NCBI GenBank assembly: GCA_000403255.2
Contig: KE159582.1
Span: forward strand, 478,417 to 542,416
Reading direction: 5' to 3'
DNA length: 64,000 bases
Source of the DNA: Lachnospiraceae bacterium 3-1
Lineage (GTDB): Bacteria > Bacillota > Clostridia > Lachnospirales > Lachnospiraceae
The position numbers and the translations under genes were made by a program. This document shows, piece by piece, positions 27,527 to 36,704 of the stretch (position 1 is the stretch's first letter; every line of letters starts with the position of its first letter). Under the pieces are notes generated by a model. That model worked only from the letters and a program-made list of their open reading frames with translations, searched no databases and was not told the DNA's origin.

Positions 27527-28408
27527 ATGTTTTATTCGCCTTTGCGCTATCCTGGCGGAAAAGGAAAGCTTGCGCCGTTGATAGGATTGATGGTAAAAAA
27601 AATGAATGTAAAAGGGGGAACATATATAGAGCCTTTTGCAGGAGGAGCAGGTGTAGCTCTCATGCTTTTGTTGGAAGGATATGTAGAAAATATCGTAATT
27701 AATGATTACGATAAGGCCATTTATGCTGTATGGCGGGCAATTGTGAATGAGCCGGATAATTTTGTGGATAGAATTATGGAAACTCCCGTGAATTTGGATG
27801 AATGGAAGAAACAAAAAGAGATTTATTTGAAACAGAATAAAAGGTATTCTTTAGATTTGGCATTTGCCACCTTTTTTTTAAATAGAACAAACAGATCTGG
27901 AATTTTAAAAGGAGGCCCCATAGGAGGCCTTGGGCAGACAGGAGATTACAGGATAAATGCACGTTATAATGCAGGAAAGTTGGCGGAAAGGGTTTGGGCC
28001 ATTGCCAAATATAGAAAAAATATAAAAGTTTACAATAAAGAAATAGTAAGTTTTATGATAAGTGTGCTGCCTGATTATAGGAAAGATTCACTGATATATT
28101 TTGATCCGCCATATTTCAAAAAAGGGCCGGAATTGTATAAAAATTTTTTTGATAAAGAGGATCATGCTAAAATTGCACACATGATTTTGAATAATGTTCA
28201 AGGAAATTGGATTGTTACCTATGATGACACTCCAGAGATTATGGAGTTATACAGGGAGAGGTGCATAAGAAGATATGATTTGAATTATAGTGCAGCTAAT
28301 ACAGGGAAAAGTTCAGAAATTATTGTTTTTCATGATGAATGTTATTGTCCAACCAATCAGGAATTACTGGAGCAGAAAATTAATATTAATTTACGTGGGG
28401 TAGAATAA
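27527..28408 (+). CDS. D12-class DNA adenine methyltransferase (Dam-like)
   Basis: The 293-aa adenine-N6 methylase has the class alpha order: PLRYPGGKGKL at the N-terminus, FAGGAGVALMLL (SAM binding), FLNRTNRSG, and the catalytic DPPY (FDPPYF at about 199-204), with a C-terminal IVTYDD...Y...Y pattern. The start is at 27527, with GGGGGTTATTTC upstream; an upstream in-frame start at 27431 would overlap the probable -10 (TATAAT at 27469). The next gene, an ATPase, begins 3 bp after the stop, so they form one unit. The low-GC composition differs from neighbouring genes. It may be the self-protecting half of a defence module. Confidence 0.9.
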   Translation: MFYSPLRYPGGKGKLAPLIGLMVKKMNVKGGTYIEPFAGGAGVALMLLLEGYVENIVINDYDKAIYAVWRAIVNEPDNFVDRIMETPVNLDEWKKQKEIYLKQNKRYSLDLAFATFFLNRTNRSGILKGGPIGGLGQTGDYRINARYNAGKLAERVWAIAKYRKNIKVYNKEIVSFMISVLPDYRKDSLIYFDPPYFKKGPELYKNFFDKEDHAKIAHMILNNVQGNWIVTYDDTPEIMELYRERCIRRYDLNYSAANTGKSSEIIVFHDECYCPTNQELLEQKININLRGVE

Positions 28409-28411
28409 GTA

Positions 28412-29865
28412 ATGATAATTAAAGAGATAGAGATAGAAAAATTCCGTGCAATCGAAAACCTGTCGTTGCATATAGGAAAAAATGTTACAGCTATTGCAGG
28501 CCGGAATGCAACCTTAAAAACAACGTTATTAGGAATGTTGGGACAGCCATTTACGATTTCAGCCGGACATCCAATGTATGGTTGTACAACAATAGATGGA
28601 TATAATTTTAAATCTCAATTTAAAGAAAAATTTAAGATATCGAAAGAATTTGATCATTTTGGAGAACATATCTGGACATTGAAGTTTTATAAGAAGGGAT
28701 ATTATACAGATGATGAAATTAAAATGACAAGTATTAAGCGTCCAACCAAAACGAATCCCAATGATATTCGTTTTTGGAATGCGAAAAGCAGAGCGAAAGG
28801 GACAGGGTATGTCCAATTGCCTGTTTATTATTTGAGTTTAAGCAGATTATTTCCAATCGGAGAAACTTTGAAAACAAAGAATATTGATATTCAATTGTCA
28901 GAGGAAGAAAATGTTTATTTCGTCAAGACATATAAGGAACTGTTGTCCATTCAGGAATCAAAGAATGCAGTCGCTGCTATGGAAAAAGCGGATGCAAAAC
29001 GGAATTTTGTTGGGGTGAATGATAATACACATGATGTGTTTACAAATTCAGCAGGTGAGAGTAATATTGGAAAGATGATATTAGCGGTATTGTCTTTTAA
29101 AAGATTGAAAGAAGGGTATGGAAAAGAGTATAAAGGCGGCATTTTGCTTATTGATGAATTAGATGCAACGCTTTATGGATATTCCCAGAAAAAATTAGTA
29201 AATTTTCTATGCCAAGCATCTAAAAAGTATCATATACAAATTATATTTACGACCCATTCTCCGATGGTTTTGCAGGAAGTAAATTATTTGCAGCGTAAAG
29301 AAGTGAGGAGTATGCAAAAAAAAGGCATAGACATTGAAACAATCACATATAATTATGAAAATGAGATCATTTATCTCGAATCATATTATGTGGGAGAAGT
29401 TGGAGATAGTAAGAGAATGGTGAAAGGACGTAATGTTAGAAAATCTGTGGAATTAAAAGAGATTACTGACGACATCAATATGCAGCCTTCTGTGGTGCGG
29501 CAAAGTGTCAATATATATTTGGAGGATGAAAGAGCAAAAGGATTTTTCCTGTATTTATTGTCGCAATGTTTATCCTATAATTTTGAAACCTATTTCAATA
29601 TTGTGGATGTTAATCTTGGGTTTACAAATTATCTGCATTTGCATAAGAAAAAAGTTCCAGAGTTTTTAAATAGCTGATTCTAGTGGACAATGATGTGCAA
29701 AGAAAGGCTTCCAAAGAACAGTTGGACTATGTGGACAACCATACAACAAATATTCTTTTTTTGCCAGAGGATGTGGAAAAAGGAATGTTTCATTTATTAA
29801 AAGATCCAATATATTACGCGGAATTTGAAGACACCATTAGCGGCATCAGAATGCCTATAATGTGA
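28412..29865 (+). pseudogene. AAA (OLD/RecF-like) ATPase with TOPRIM-like tail, frameshifted
   Basis: The first frame gives 421 aa: Walker A-like AIAGRNATLKTTLL (the usual GKS is altered to LKT), a long insert, the ABC-type signature region NSAGESNIGKM, Walker B GGILLIDELDATLYG and FTTHSPMVLQEV. It then enters a TOPRIM-like domain (VNIYLEDERAKGFFLYLL) and stops at 29677. Reading one base offset from about 29673, the sequence continues LILVDNDVQRKASKEQ... (DxD motif) and LPEDVEKGMF to 29865. Restoring one base gives about 484 aa. So either a one-base deletion near AGCTGATTC or an assembly error has broken it. It overlaps nothing and is paired with the methylase. Confidence 0.75.
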
Positions 29866-30031
29866 TAGCAGATAAGCGAGGATATGATTATATGATGGGC
29901 ATACCTGAGCCAAAGGATATCATGAGCACATAGTTTTCAAATAAATGGTGTGCTTTGAAGAGTGGAAAGGCCATGGGGTATTCCATTGTTTCATGGAAAC
30001 AGAAATTTTGTGATTTTAAGAGAAAAAACAC
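29866..30031. other. no gene seen; possible tail of the ATPase
   Basis: A further short open stretch (AYNVIADKRGYDYMM..., to about 29932) lies in another frame after the ATPase stop, which could be more of the damaged C-terminus or chance. I see nothing else before the pheS leader promoter. Confidence 0.25.
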
Positions 30032-30060
30032 TTGCAGTTTTCAAACACACGTGTTAGAAT
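30032..30060 (+). promoter_or_regulatory. pheST leader promoter
   Basis: -35 TTGCAG (30032-30037), 17-base spacer, -10 TAGAAT (30055-30060), immediately before the T-box leader. Confidence 0.6.
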
Positions 30061-30066
30061 AACACC

Positions 30067-30344
30067 CATGTAAAAGCAATGAAGGTGTTTTGTAGAGAAC
30101 TGTACTGCTTGCAGAGAGAGAGGATCATCGGCTGGAAGTCCTCTTAAGAAAAGACAGTTATCGAATTTCCCACTGGAGCTGCATATCTGAAGGAATCATT
30201 GGCAGTAGGATATGTCGTTTTCTGTACGTTACGCAGGAGAGTGTCTAAGAATTTCCATGCATGAATCAGGCAGTGGAATTTTTAGAAATCAGGGTGGTAC
30301 CGCGGATGATTTCGTCCCTATGCATGAGCATAGGGGCTTTTTTA
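30067..30344 (+). promoter_or_regulatory. T-box leader of pheS-pheT
   Basis: The conserved T-box core AGGGTGGTACCGCG is at 30291-30304, followed by a terminator hairpin CCCTATGC / GCATAGGGG (30316-30336) with a T run. A TTC triplet at about 30165-30167 (GAATTTCCC) is a plausible Phe specifier. Uncharged tRNA-Phe would bind the leader, stabilise the antiterminator and allow transcription of pheST. The 5' limit is set from the promoter and is approximate. Confidence 0.9.
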
Positions 30345-30345
30345 T

Positions 30346-30397
30346 CTTATAGGAAAGACCTTGCCACGCTAAAGCGTGAAAGTATCTTTCCTATAAG
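30346..30397. repeat. dispersed hairpin repeat (CTATAGG family)
   Basis: A 52-bp palindrome from CTTATAGGAAAGACC to ATCTTTCCTATAAG with CACGCTAAAGCGTG at its tip. It sits directly behind the T-box terminator and within the pheS 5' untranslated region. Confidence 0.75.
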
Positions 30398-30526
30398 ACA
30401 AAAAAGAATATGCGCACTCGTGCGAATAGAAGATGTCACGCGTGACCGCACTCGGCGCAGCAAAGTGTCCAAGCCCCTCATGAGTGAGGGGTAGGGGAGC
30501 ACAAGTGGGCTTGCCCACTTTGTTCT
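30398..30526. repeat. cluster of small hairpins between two hairpin repeats
   Basis: Successive short palindromes: GCGCACTCGTGCG-like, CCCCTCATGAGTGAGGGG (about 30475-30492) and AAGTGGGCTTGCCCACTT (about 30503-30520). Part of this pattern (ATATGC...CTCGTGCGA) also follows the hairpin repeat at 60361. An ORF crossing here is not credible. The stretch is transcribed in the pheS leader. Confidence 0.5.
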
Positions 30527-30576
30527 TCTATAGGAAAGACCTTGTCACGCTAATGCGTGAAAATATGCTTCCTAAA
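30527..30576. repeat. dispersed hairpin repeat (CTATAGG family), decayed copy
   Basis: CTTCTATAGGAAAGACC ... CACGCTAATGCGTG ... GCTTCCTAAAA matches the copy at 30346, with mismatches in the right arm. It ends only about 19 bp before the pheS start codon, so its folding could affect pheS translation. Confidence 0.6.
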
Positions 30577-30594
30577 ATGAAAAGGAGAATGATT

Positions 30595-31614
30595 ATGAAA
30601 GCAAAATTGGAACAGATGAAAGCAGAAGCAGTCCGTGAAATACAAAATTCTGACGGACTGGCAAAATTAAATGAAGTAAGAGTTGCATTCCTGGGAAAAA
30701 AAGGCCAATTGACGGCTGTGCTGAAAGGTATGAAAGACGTGCTTCCAGAAGAACGTCCCATTGTAGGCCAGCTTGTTAATGAGACCAGGGAAAGTATTGA
30801 AAACCTGATTGAAGAAACTAAGGCAAAGCTAGAAGCAGCAGAGCGTGATTTAAGATTAAAGCAAGAGGTCATTGATGTTACTCTGCCTGCAAAGAAAAAT
30901 CGGGTAGGACATCGTCATCCCAATACCATTGCATTGGAAGAAGTAGAGAACATTTTTGTAGGCATGGGCTATGAAGTAGTGGAGGGCCCAGAAGTAGAGT
31001 ATGATTATTATAATTTCGAAGCGTTGAATATTCCTGCCAATCATCCGGCAAAAGATGAGCAAGACACTTTTTATATTAATGATGAGATTGTGCTTCGTAC
31101 CCAGACTTCTCCAGTTCAGGTGCGGGAGATGGAAAAAGGGAAACTGCCAATTCGTATGATTGCGCCAGGCAGGGTATTCCGTTCGGATGAGGTGGATGCT
31201 ACCCATTCTCCATCCTTCCATCAAATTGAGGGCCTTGTCATTGACAAACACATTACCTTTGCAGATTTAAAAGGTACATTGGCAGAGTTTGCCAAGCAGT
31301 TGTTTGGAGAAGAGACCAAAGTAAAATTCCGTCCCCATCACTTCCCATTCACAGAGCCTAGCGCAGAAGTAGATGTTACCTGTTTTAAGTGTGGAGGAAA
31401 AGGCTGCCGGTTCTGCAAAGGGTCTGGATGGATTGAGATCTTAGGATGTGGTATGGTGCATCCAAGGGTGCTTAAAATGAGCGGCATCGATCCAGAAGAG
31501 TATTCAGGATTTGCATTTGGAGTAGGGCTGGAACGTATTGCGTTGTTGAAATACGAAATTGATGATATGCGTCTGCTGTATGAAAACGATGACCGTTTTC
31601 TGAAACAGTTTTAA
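30595..31614 (+). CDS. pheS: phenylalanyl-tRNA synthetase alpha subunit
   Basis: This 339-aa catalytic subunit charges tRNA-Phe as an alpha2-beta2 enzyme with PheT. Class II motifs: motif 1 region [28 protein letters not shown], motif 2 [24 protein letters not shown], and motif 3 [22 protein letters not shown]. The start at 30595 (AAAGGAGAATGATT upstream) gives the standard family length; the open frame begins 37 codons earlier inside repeats. A zinc-ribbon-like insert [17 protein letters not shown] is normal in this family. T-box controlled; pheT follows after 39 bp. Confidence 0.98.
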   Translation: MKAKLEQMKAEAVREIQNSDGLAKLNEVRVAFLGKKGQLTAVLKGMKDVLPEERPIVGQLVNETRESIENLIEETKAKLEAAERDLRLKQEVIDVTLPAKKNRVGHRHPNTIALEEVENIFVGMGYEVVEGPEVEYDYYNFEALNIPANHPAKDEQDTFYINDEIVLRTQTSPVQVREMEKGKLPIRMIAPGRVFRSDEVDATHSPSFHQIEGLVIDKHITFADLKGTLAEFAKQLFGEETKVKFRPHHFPFTEPSAEVDVTCFKCGGKGCRFCKGSGWIEILGCGMVHPRVLKMSGIDPEEYSGFAFGVGLERIALLKYEIDDMRLLYENDDRFLKQF

Positions 31615-31653
31615 ATGGGATAAAAGTTTAAAAAGAGAAAGGAATCAATTATT

Positions 31654-34074
31654 ATGAATACATCATTATCATGGATCAAGGCATATGTTCCAGAGCTGGA
31701 TGTAACAGCACAGGAATATATGGATGCAATGACGCTTTCTGGTTCAAAGGTGGAAGGTTATGAAAAACTGGATGAAGATTTGGAGAAAATTATCATCGGA
31801 CAAATTAAAAAAATAGAAAAGCATCCAGATGCAGATAAATTGGTGGTTTGTCAAGTGGATGTAGGAATGGGAGAGGATGTTCAGATTGTTACTGGCGCGC
31901 CTAATGTAAAAGAGGGTCAGAAGGTTCCAGTTGTACTGGACGGCGGACGAGTGGCAGGAGGCCATGACGGGAAAAAGACCCCTGGCGGCATTAAAATAAA
32001 AAAAGGAAAACTAAGAGGCGTTGTATCTAACGGCATGATGTGCTCCATTGAGGAACTTGGCTCCAGCCGGGATATGTACCCAAAGGCGCCGGAAGAAGGT
32101 ATTTACATTTTTGAAGAGGATGCAGTTATTGGAGAAAGCGCTGTAAAGGCATTGGGCCTGGAGGATGTGGTGTTTGAATATGAAATCACTTCCAACCGTG
32201 TGGATTGCTTTGGGGTTCTTGGTCTTGCAAGGGAAGCAGCAGCAACTTTTGGGAAAAAATTTCAACCTCCTGTGGTAACAGAGACAGGAAACAGCGAAAA
32301 TGTAAATGATTATGTAAAAGTTACAGTGGAGGATACGGAGCTTTGCCCAAGATATTGTGCCAGGGTGGTAAAAAATATCAAGATAGCTCCCTCACCAGAG
32401 TGGATGCAGCGGCGTCTTGCTTCCCAGGGAATTCGTCCTATCAATAATATTGTAGATATTACCAATTATGTGATGGAAGAGTATGGCCAACCCATGCATG
32501 CTTATGATTTGGACACGATTGCTGGACGGGAAATCATTGTAAGACGTGCAGCAAAGGATGAAAAATTTGTTACCTTAGATGGACAGGAGCGTATGATGGA
32601 TGAATCTGTCTTGATGATTTGTGATGGAGAAAAGGCAGTGGGGGTTGCTGGAATTATGGGTGGTGAAAATTCCATGATTACCGACAACGTACAGACGATG
32701 CTTTTTGAGGCAGCATGCTTTGATGGCACCAATATTCGCCTTTCCAGCAAGAAAATCGGGCTTCGTACGGATGCCTCTGGTAAATTTGAGAAAGGGCTGG
32801 ACCCGAATAATGCGATAGATGCCATTAACCGCGCCTGCCAGTTAATTGAGGAATTGGGAGCCGGAGAAGTAGTCGGTGGAGTGGTGGATGTTTATGGTAA
32901 GAGAAAAGAAGGCAGAAGAATTGCCTTTGATTGGGAAAAAGTCAATCAGCTCTTAGGAACTGAGATTTCCAAAGAAACTATGATTGATTATTTCAAGAAA
33001 ATAGATTTGGATTATGATTATGAAAAAGAAGAAGTGATGGTGCCATCCTGGAGACAGGATTTGGAGTGTCTTGCTGATATGGCTGAGGAAGTGGCTAGAT
33101 TTTATGGATATGATAATATTCCCACAACCCTGCCTACTGGGGAGGCTACCACTGGAAAATTATCTTTTAAACTTAGAGTGGAAGAAGTAGCAAGGAATGT
33201 GGCAGAATATTGTGGGTTCAGCCAGGGTATGAACTATTCCTTTGAAAGTCCCAAGGTGTTTGACAAATTATTAATTCCAAAAGACAGTGAACTGCGAAAG
33301 ACAGTTGTGATTTCCAATCCTTTGGGAGAGGATTTTAGCATTATGCGTACCATCTCACTGAATGGCATGCTTACCTCGCTGGCTACCAATTATAACCGGA
33401 GAAATAAAAACGTATGTCTGTATGAATTGGGAAATATTTATCTTCCGAAGCAGGTGCCTGTCACAGAGCTGCCTAAGGAGCGTATGCAGTTTACCCTTGG
33501 AATGTATGGAGAGGGAGATTTCTATACCATGAAAGGGGTAGTGGAGGAATTTTTTGATAAGGTAGGACTTTTAGGAAAAGAAACTTATGATCCGAATGCT
33601 GGGAAACCTTTCTTGCACCCAGGCAGACAGGCAAATGTGATATATGATGGAAAAATCGTAGGTTATCTGGGAGAACTTCACCCACAGGTGGCAGATAATT
33701 ATTCTATTAAGGACCGTGTTTATGTAGCAGTAATTGATATGCCAGAAATTGTGGCCTTGGCAAGCTTTGACCGAAAATATGAAGGAATCGCCAAATTCCC
33801 AGCAGTTACCCGTGATATCAGCATGGTGATGAAAAAAACTATCCTGGTAGGAGAGGTAGAAAAAATATTTGACGCAAATGGCGGACAATATTTAGAAAGC
33901 TATGAATTGTTCGATATCTATGAAGGCGCACAAATTAAATCAGGATATAAATCTGTTGCATATTCCTTGACTTTCCGGGCAAAAGATAAAACGCTGGAGG
34001 AAGCAGACTATGCGCCTGCCATGGAGAAAATTTTGAAAACTCTGGAAGAATTAGGCATTGAGTTAAGAAAATAA
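31654..34074 (+). CDS. pheT: phenylalanyl-tRNA synthetase beta subunit
   Basis: The 806-aa partner of PheS holds the tRNA-binding and editing domains. In order: tRNA-binding OB domain (about 40-150, [15 protein letters not shown]), B3/B4 editing region (about 210-390, [14 protein letters not shown]), B5 (about 400-475), the class II core-like domain (about 490-690, [20 protein letters not shown]) and the C-terminal anticodon-binding domain ([11 protein letters not shown]). Length is standard. RBS GAGAAAGGAATC. It is in the T-box operon and followed by queA after 14 bp. Confidence 0.98.
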   Translation: MNTSLSWIKAYVPELDVTAQEYMDAMTLSGSKVEGYEKLDEDLEKIIIGQIKKIEKHPDADKLVVCQVDVGMGEDVQIVTGAPNVKEGQKVPVVLDGGRVAGGHDGKKTPGGIKIKKGKLRGVVSNGMMCSIEELGSSRDMYPKAPEEGIYIFEEDAVIGESAVKALGLEDVVFEYEITSNRVDCFGVLGLAREAAATFGKKFQPPVVTETGNSENVNDYVKVTVEDTELCPRYCARVVKNIKIAPSPEWMQRRLASQGIRPINNIVDITNYVMEEYGQPMHAYDLDTIAGREIIVRRAAKDEKFVTLDGQERMMDESVLMICDGEKAVGVAGIMGGENSMITDNVQTMLFEAACFDGTNIRLSSKKIGLRTDASGKFEKGLDPNNAIDAINRACQLIEELGAGEVVGGVVDVYGKRKEGRRIAFDWEKVNQLLGTEISKETMIDYFKKIDLDYDYEKEEVMVPSWRQDLECLADMAEEVARFYGYDNIPTTLPTGEATTGKLSFKLRVEEVARNVAEYCGFSQGMNYSFESPKVFDKLLIPKDSELRKTVVISNPLGEDFSIMRTISLNGMLTSLATNYNRRNKNVCLYELGNIYLPKQVPVTELPKERMQFTLGMYGEGDFYTMKGVVEEFFDKVGLLGKETYDPNAGKPFLHPGRQANVIYDGKIVGYLGELHPQVADNYSIKDRVYVAVIDMPEIVALASFDRKYEGIAKFPAVTRDISMVMKKTILVGEVEKIFDANGGQYLESYELFDIYEGAQIKSGYKSVAYSLTFRAKDKTLEEADYAPAMEKILKTLEELGIELRK

Positions 34075-34088
34075 GGAAGAAAAACCAT

Positions 34089-35156
34089 ATGGATGTAAAA
34101 GATTTTTACTATGAATTGCCCCAGGAATTGATTGCTCAGGATCCTTTGGAGGATCGTTCCAGTTCCAGGCTTCTTGTACTCCACAAAGAAACGGGAGAGA
34201 TAGAACATACCAGATTTTTACATCTCTCGGAGTATTTGAAGCCTGGAGACTGTCTGGTGATTAACAATACGAAAGTTATCCCGGCAAGGCTGTTTGGGGA
34301 ACGGGAAGGAACTCAGGCAAAAATAGAGATTCTCCTGTTGAAAAGAAAAGAAAAAGATATTTGGGAGACATTGGTAAAGCCTGGAAAAAAAGCAAAACCA
34401 GGAACCCGAATTCTTTTTGGCGGTGGACTTCTCATAGGGGAGGTTTTGGAAATTGTGGAGGATGGGAATCGTCTGATTCAGTTTACTTATGAAGGAATTT
34501 TTGAGGAAATTTTAGATCAGCTAGGTCAGATGCCTCTGCCCCCTTATATTACTCATACCCTTTTAGATAAGAACCGTTACCAGACAGTCTATGCCAAACA
34601 AGAGGGTTCTGCGGCTGCTCCTACTGCTGGGCTGCATTTTACGCCAGAGTTGTTGGAAATTATTAAAAACAAAGGTATTTCCATTGCAGAAGTAACCCTT
34701 CATGTGGGTCTTGGGACCTTCCGCCCAGTGAAAACAGACCAAGTACAGGAACATCACATGCATTCAGAATTTTACCAGATTGACAAAACAGCAGCGAAAC
34801 TGATCAATGAGACGAAACAAAGGGGTGGCAGAATTATCTGTGTTGGGACTACAAGCTGTCGTACCATTGAATCTGCTGCTAGAGTTTTAGAATCCAAACG
34901 GCAACAGGAAAGCTTTTTTGTTCCAAAAGGTGATGTTGTACAAGCAGGGAGCGGTTGGACAGATATTTTTATTTATCCTGGGTATCAATTTCAGGTATTG
35001 GATGCGTTAATTACGAATTTTCATTTGCCAGAATCAACACTGGTGATGCTGGTGTCGGCGCTTGCAGGGAGAGAACAAGTAATGCATGCTTATGAAATTG
35101 CAGTGAAAGAAAAGTATAGATTTTTTAGTTTTGGGGATGCGATGTTTATCTGTTAG
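34089..35156 (+). CDS. queA: S-adenosylmethionine:tRNA ribosyltransferase-isomerase
   Basis: This 355-aa enzyme transfers and rearranges ribose from SAM onto the queuosine precursor in tRNA. Markers: the start [67 protein letters not shown] and the C-terminal [18 protein letters not shown]. Length normal. RBS AAGGAAGAAAAACCAT. Its last codons (GDAMFIC-stop) plus downstream bases are copied 518 bp further right, around a toxin-antitoxin pair. Confidence 0.97.
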   Translation: MDVKDFYYELPQELIAQDPLEDRSSSRLLVLHKETGEIEHTRFLHLSEYLKPGDCLVINNTKVIPARLFGEREGTQAKIEILLLKRKEKDIWETLVKPGKKAKPGTRILFGGGLLIGEVLEIVEDGNRLIQFTYEGIFEEILDQLGQMPLPPYITHTLLDKNRYQTVYAKQEGSAAAPTAGLHFTPELLEIIKNKGISIAEVTLHVGLGTFRPVKTDQVQEHHMHSEFYQIDKTAAKLINETKQRGGRIICVGTTSCRTIESAARVLESKRQQESFFVPKGDVVQAGSGWTDIFIYPGYQFQVLDALITNFHLPESTLVMLVSALAGREQVMHAYEIAVKEKYRFFSFGDAMFIC

Positions 35157-35179
35157 CACCGTTTTCCTACATTATGTAA
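35135..35179 (+). repeat. left copy of 45-bp direct repeat (queA 3' end)
   Basis: Runs from GGATGCGATGTTTATC through the queA stop to CCTACATTATGTAA. It matches 35653-35697 at 44 of 45 positions. It encodes the last residues of QueA, so this copy belongs to the gene itself. Confidence 0.9.
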
Positions 35180-35209
35180 TATAGTTATCGAAAGGGGGGA
35201 ACCCCAAAT

Positions 35210-35452
35210 ATGCCGAACATTATTTATACCAAAAAGGCAAAGAAAAGCATCCAATCCCTGGATATAGGAGTAAAAGACAGGGTAAAGGATGGAATTGAAA
35301 AAATTCCGTTTGGAGATATTAAGAAGTTGCAAGGTTACTCAAACTTATATCGGCTTCGAATCGGCGATTACCGGGTTATATATCAAATAGAGCATGATAC
35401 AATTGTTATTGATGCTGTACTGCCTAGGGGCGAAGCATATAAAGGATTGTAG
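35210..35452 (+). CDS. RelE/ParE-family toxin
   Basis: The 80-aa protein has the RelE/ParE fold pattern: YTKKAKKSIQSLD near the start and the C-terminal YRLRIGDYRVIYQIEHDTIVIDAVLPRGEAYKGL, with the arginine-rich strand typical of ribosome-dependent mRNA interferases. It probably halts translation when free. A G-rich ribosome site is upstream. The gene order is toxin first; the partner gene starts 12 bp later. The pair lies between direct repeats of the queA end. Confidence 0.88.
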   Translation: MPNIIYTKKAKKSIQSLDIGVKDRVKDGIEKIPFGDIKKLQGYSNLYRLRIGDYRVIYQIEHDTIVIDAVLPRGEAYKGL

Positions 35453-35464
35453 GAGGTGATTATA

Positions 35465-35653
35465 TTGAGTAGAGATACGTTGCGTGGCTTGGTTGAGATA
35501 GTAGACGAAAAAGAAATTGATACGCTATGTCGGATTCTTTTGAAATTTGTTCAGGAGGATGTGGCAACGCCGGATGAGGTGGAAGCGATCAGGGAAGCTA
35601 GACAGGAAATCGAAAAAGGAGAGTTATTTACTCACGAAGATGTATGGGTGTAG
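35465..35653 (+). CDS. antitoxin partner of the RelE-like toxin
   Basis: A 62-aa acidic helical protein. TTG at 35465 is chosen as start because AGGAGG stands 7 bases upstream; a GTG at 35456 would overlap that site. Sequence features: VDEKEIDTLCRILLKFVQED, PDEVEAIREARQEIEKGELFTHEDVW. No clear DNA-binding domain is seen, so repression of the operon may need the complex or be absent. Its role is inferred from size, charge and position beside the toxin. The stop codon touches the right direct repeat. Confidence 0.75.
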   Translation: MSRDTLRGLVEIVDEKEIDTLCRILLKFVQEDVATPDEVEAIREARQEIEKGELFTHEDVWV

Positions 35654-35697
35654 GATGCGATGTTTATCTGTTAGCGCCGTTTTCCTACATTATGTAA
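35653..35697 (+). repeat. right copy of 45-bp direct repeat
   Basis: Matches 35135-35179 except one base (A to G in TTAGCGCCG). It is followed by the terminator that would originally have ended the queA transcript. Together with the left copy it encloses a 473-bp insert carrying only the toxin-antitoxin pair. Confidence 0.9.
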
Positions 35698-35711
35698 ATA
35701 GGAATAAATTG

Positions 35712-35752
35712 AGAAAAAGGCTTAGGAATGAGATTCCCAGGCCTTTTTCTAA
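35712..35752 (+). terminator. bidirectional terminator
   Basis: An 18-base stem with two mismatches: AGAAAAAGGCTTAGGAAT (35712-35729) and ATTCCCAGGCCTTTTTCT (35733-35750). A-rich on the left and T-rich on the right, it can serve both the toxin-antitoxin/queA side and the converging His/Cys-rich gene. Confidence 0.8.
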
Positions 35753-35756
35753 TAGT

Positions 35757-36359
35757 CTAAACGATGGGATGAACGGTTCCATCGTCATGAATTGTCTCAT
35801 GCTCTTCACAATAATTCTTACAGGTTGTCATGTTTTTATGAACCTTGTGATGGTAGGGACAATAATGGCTGCAGGTTGTCATATTTTTATGGACTCTGCG
35901 ATGGTAGGAGCAGTAATGGCTGCATGTTTTCATGTTCTTGTGTATAGCTTTATGATACGTACAGTAATGGCCGCACTTCTTGATATTCAAGTGGACTTTT
36001 TTGTGATAAGCGCAGTAATTTTTGCAGCTTTTCATGTTTTGATGAATTCTCTTGTGATAGGAACAGTAATGGCTGCATTTCTTGACTTTCGTATGAATTT
36101 TTTTGTGATAAGTACAATAATTCTGGCAGTCTTTTACGCTCTGATGGATGGAGTGGTGCACGCTACAATAGTTCTGACAACTGGCTGGATTCTGATGGTT
36201 CGAATGGTGGTAAGGACAGTAAGTTCCGCCGCCAGTTTGGTGATGACCATTGTATCCATGATGCCCATGAGCGAAAACAGATATGTTAAATCCACTGGTA
36301 CAAAGGATAGCCGTTATTACAGCTAATATGATTTTTTTGTGCCTTTTTAAAAATTCCAT
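35757..36359 (-). CDS. secreted His/Cys-rich tandem-repeat protein
   Basis: This 200-aa protein has a signal peptide (about 1-31, ending SVFAHG) and then seven to eight near-identical 17-residue units with the pattern C-x-x-Y-C-x-x-H-x-x-x-H-x5, for example CSHYCSYHKRIHQNMKS. Each unit offers two Cys and two His in zinc-ligand spacing, so the exported chain could bind one metal per unit. I do not recognise the family. The start at 36359 has GGGAGGAAG upstream; a longer frame starts 47 codons earlier without support. It is a single gene converging on the toxin-antitoxin cassette. Role in metal capture or surface structure is inference. Confidence 0.75.
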   Translation of the reverse strand: MEFLKRHKKIILAVITAILCTSGFNISVFAHGHHGYNGHHQTGGGTYCPYHHSNHQNPASCQNYCSVHHSIHQSVKDCQNYCTYHKKIHTKVKKCSHYCSYHKRIHQNMKSCKNYCAYHKKVHLNIKKCGHYCTYHKAIHKNMKTCSHYCSYHRRVHKNMTTCSHYCPYHHKVHKNMTTCKNYCEEHETIHDDGTVHPIV

Positions 36360-36501
36360 TAAACTTCCTCCCAATATAAATAGATCCGTTGTTATTATAG
36401 TTTCTTTACCTATTAATACGCCACAGTCTTTGTAATCCTTGCAAGAAAAATAAAAAAAGGCTTCTATAGATAATATCATGTAAAAATGTATAAACTGCAA
36501 A

Positions 36502-36691
36502 GGGGCTGTCGCACTAACGTAAATTACAATACATAAATTTGTTCAAAAGGTTTACATTGCAAAGCAATGTAAACAAAATGCACAAAATTACTCTGGGAAG
36601 CTAGCTTCCCAGAGTAATTTTGTGCATTCTGTCTTTGCCGCATAAGCGGCAAGACCTTTTGAACAAGTAACGATATTAGTGCGACAGCCCC
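36502..36691. mobile_element. MITE, full copy with nested hairpins
   Basis: 190 bp bounded by GGGGCTGTCGCACTAA and its inverse TTAGTGCGACAGCCCC. Inside are the outer arms GTTCAAAAGG / CCTTTTGAAC and three hairpins: GTTTACATTGC / GCAATGTAAAC, a long stem TGCACAAAATTACTCTGG / CCAGAGTAATTTTGTGCA, and TTGCCGC / GCGGCAA. There is no ORF. It lies between the His/Cys-rich gene and gldA; the rest of this gap holds nothing else. Confidence 0.85.
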
Positions 36692-36704
36692 TTAAATTCA
36701 TTCT

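Noticed and set aside
29873-29932. Short frame AYNVIADKRGYDYMM as a separate gene
   Set aside because: No start or ribosome site and too short; at best a further shifted piece of the damaged ATPase.
30261-30494. 77-codon ORF upstream of pheS
   Set aside because: It runs through the T-box core, its terminator and hairpin repeats, which explain the sequence better.
35547-36326. 259-codon plus-strand ORF rich in Met/Val/Ile
   Set aside because: It is the shadow of the His/Cys-repeat gene; the minus-strand frame has a ribosome site, signal peptide and regular repeat units.
36502-36691. MITE as a structured RNA gene
   Set aside because: The mobile-element ends and several copies explain it; no promoter was seen, so an RNA role is left as a question only.
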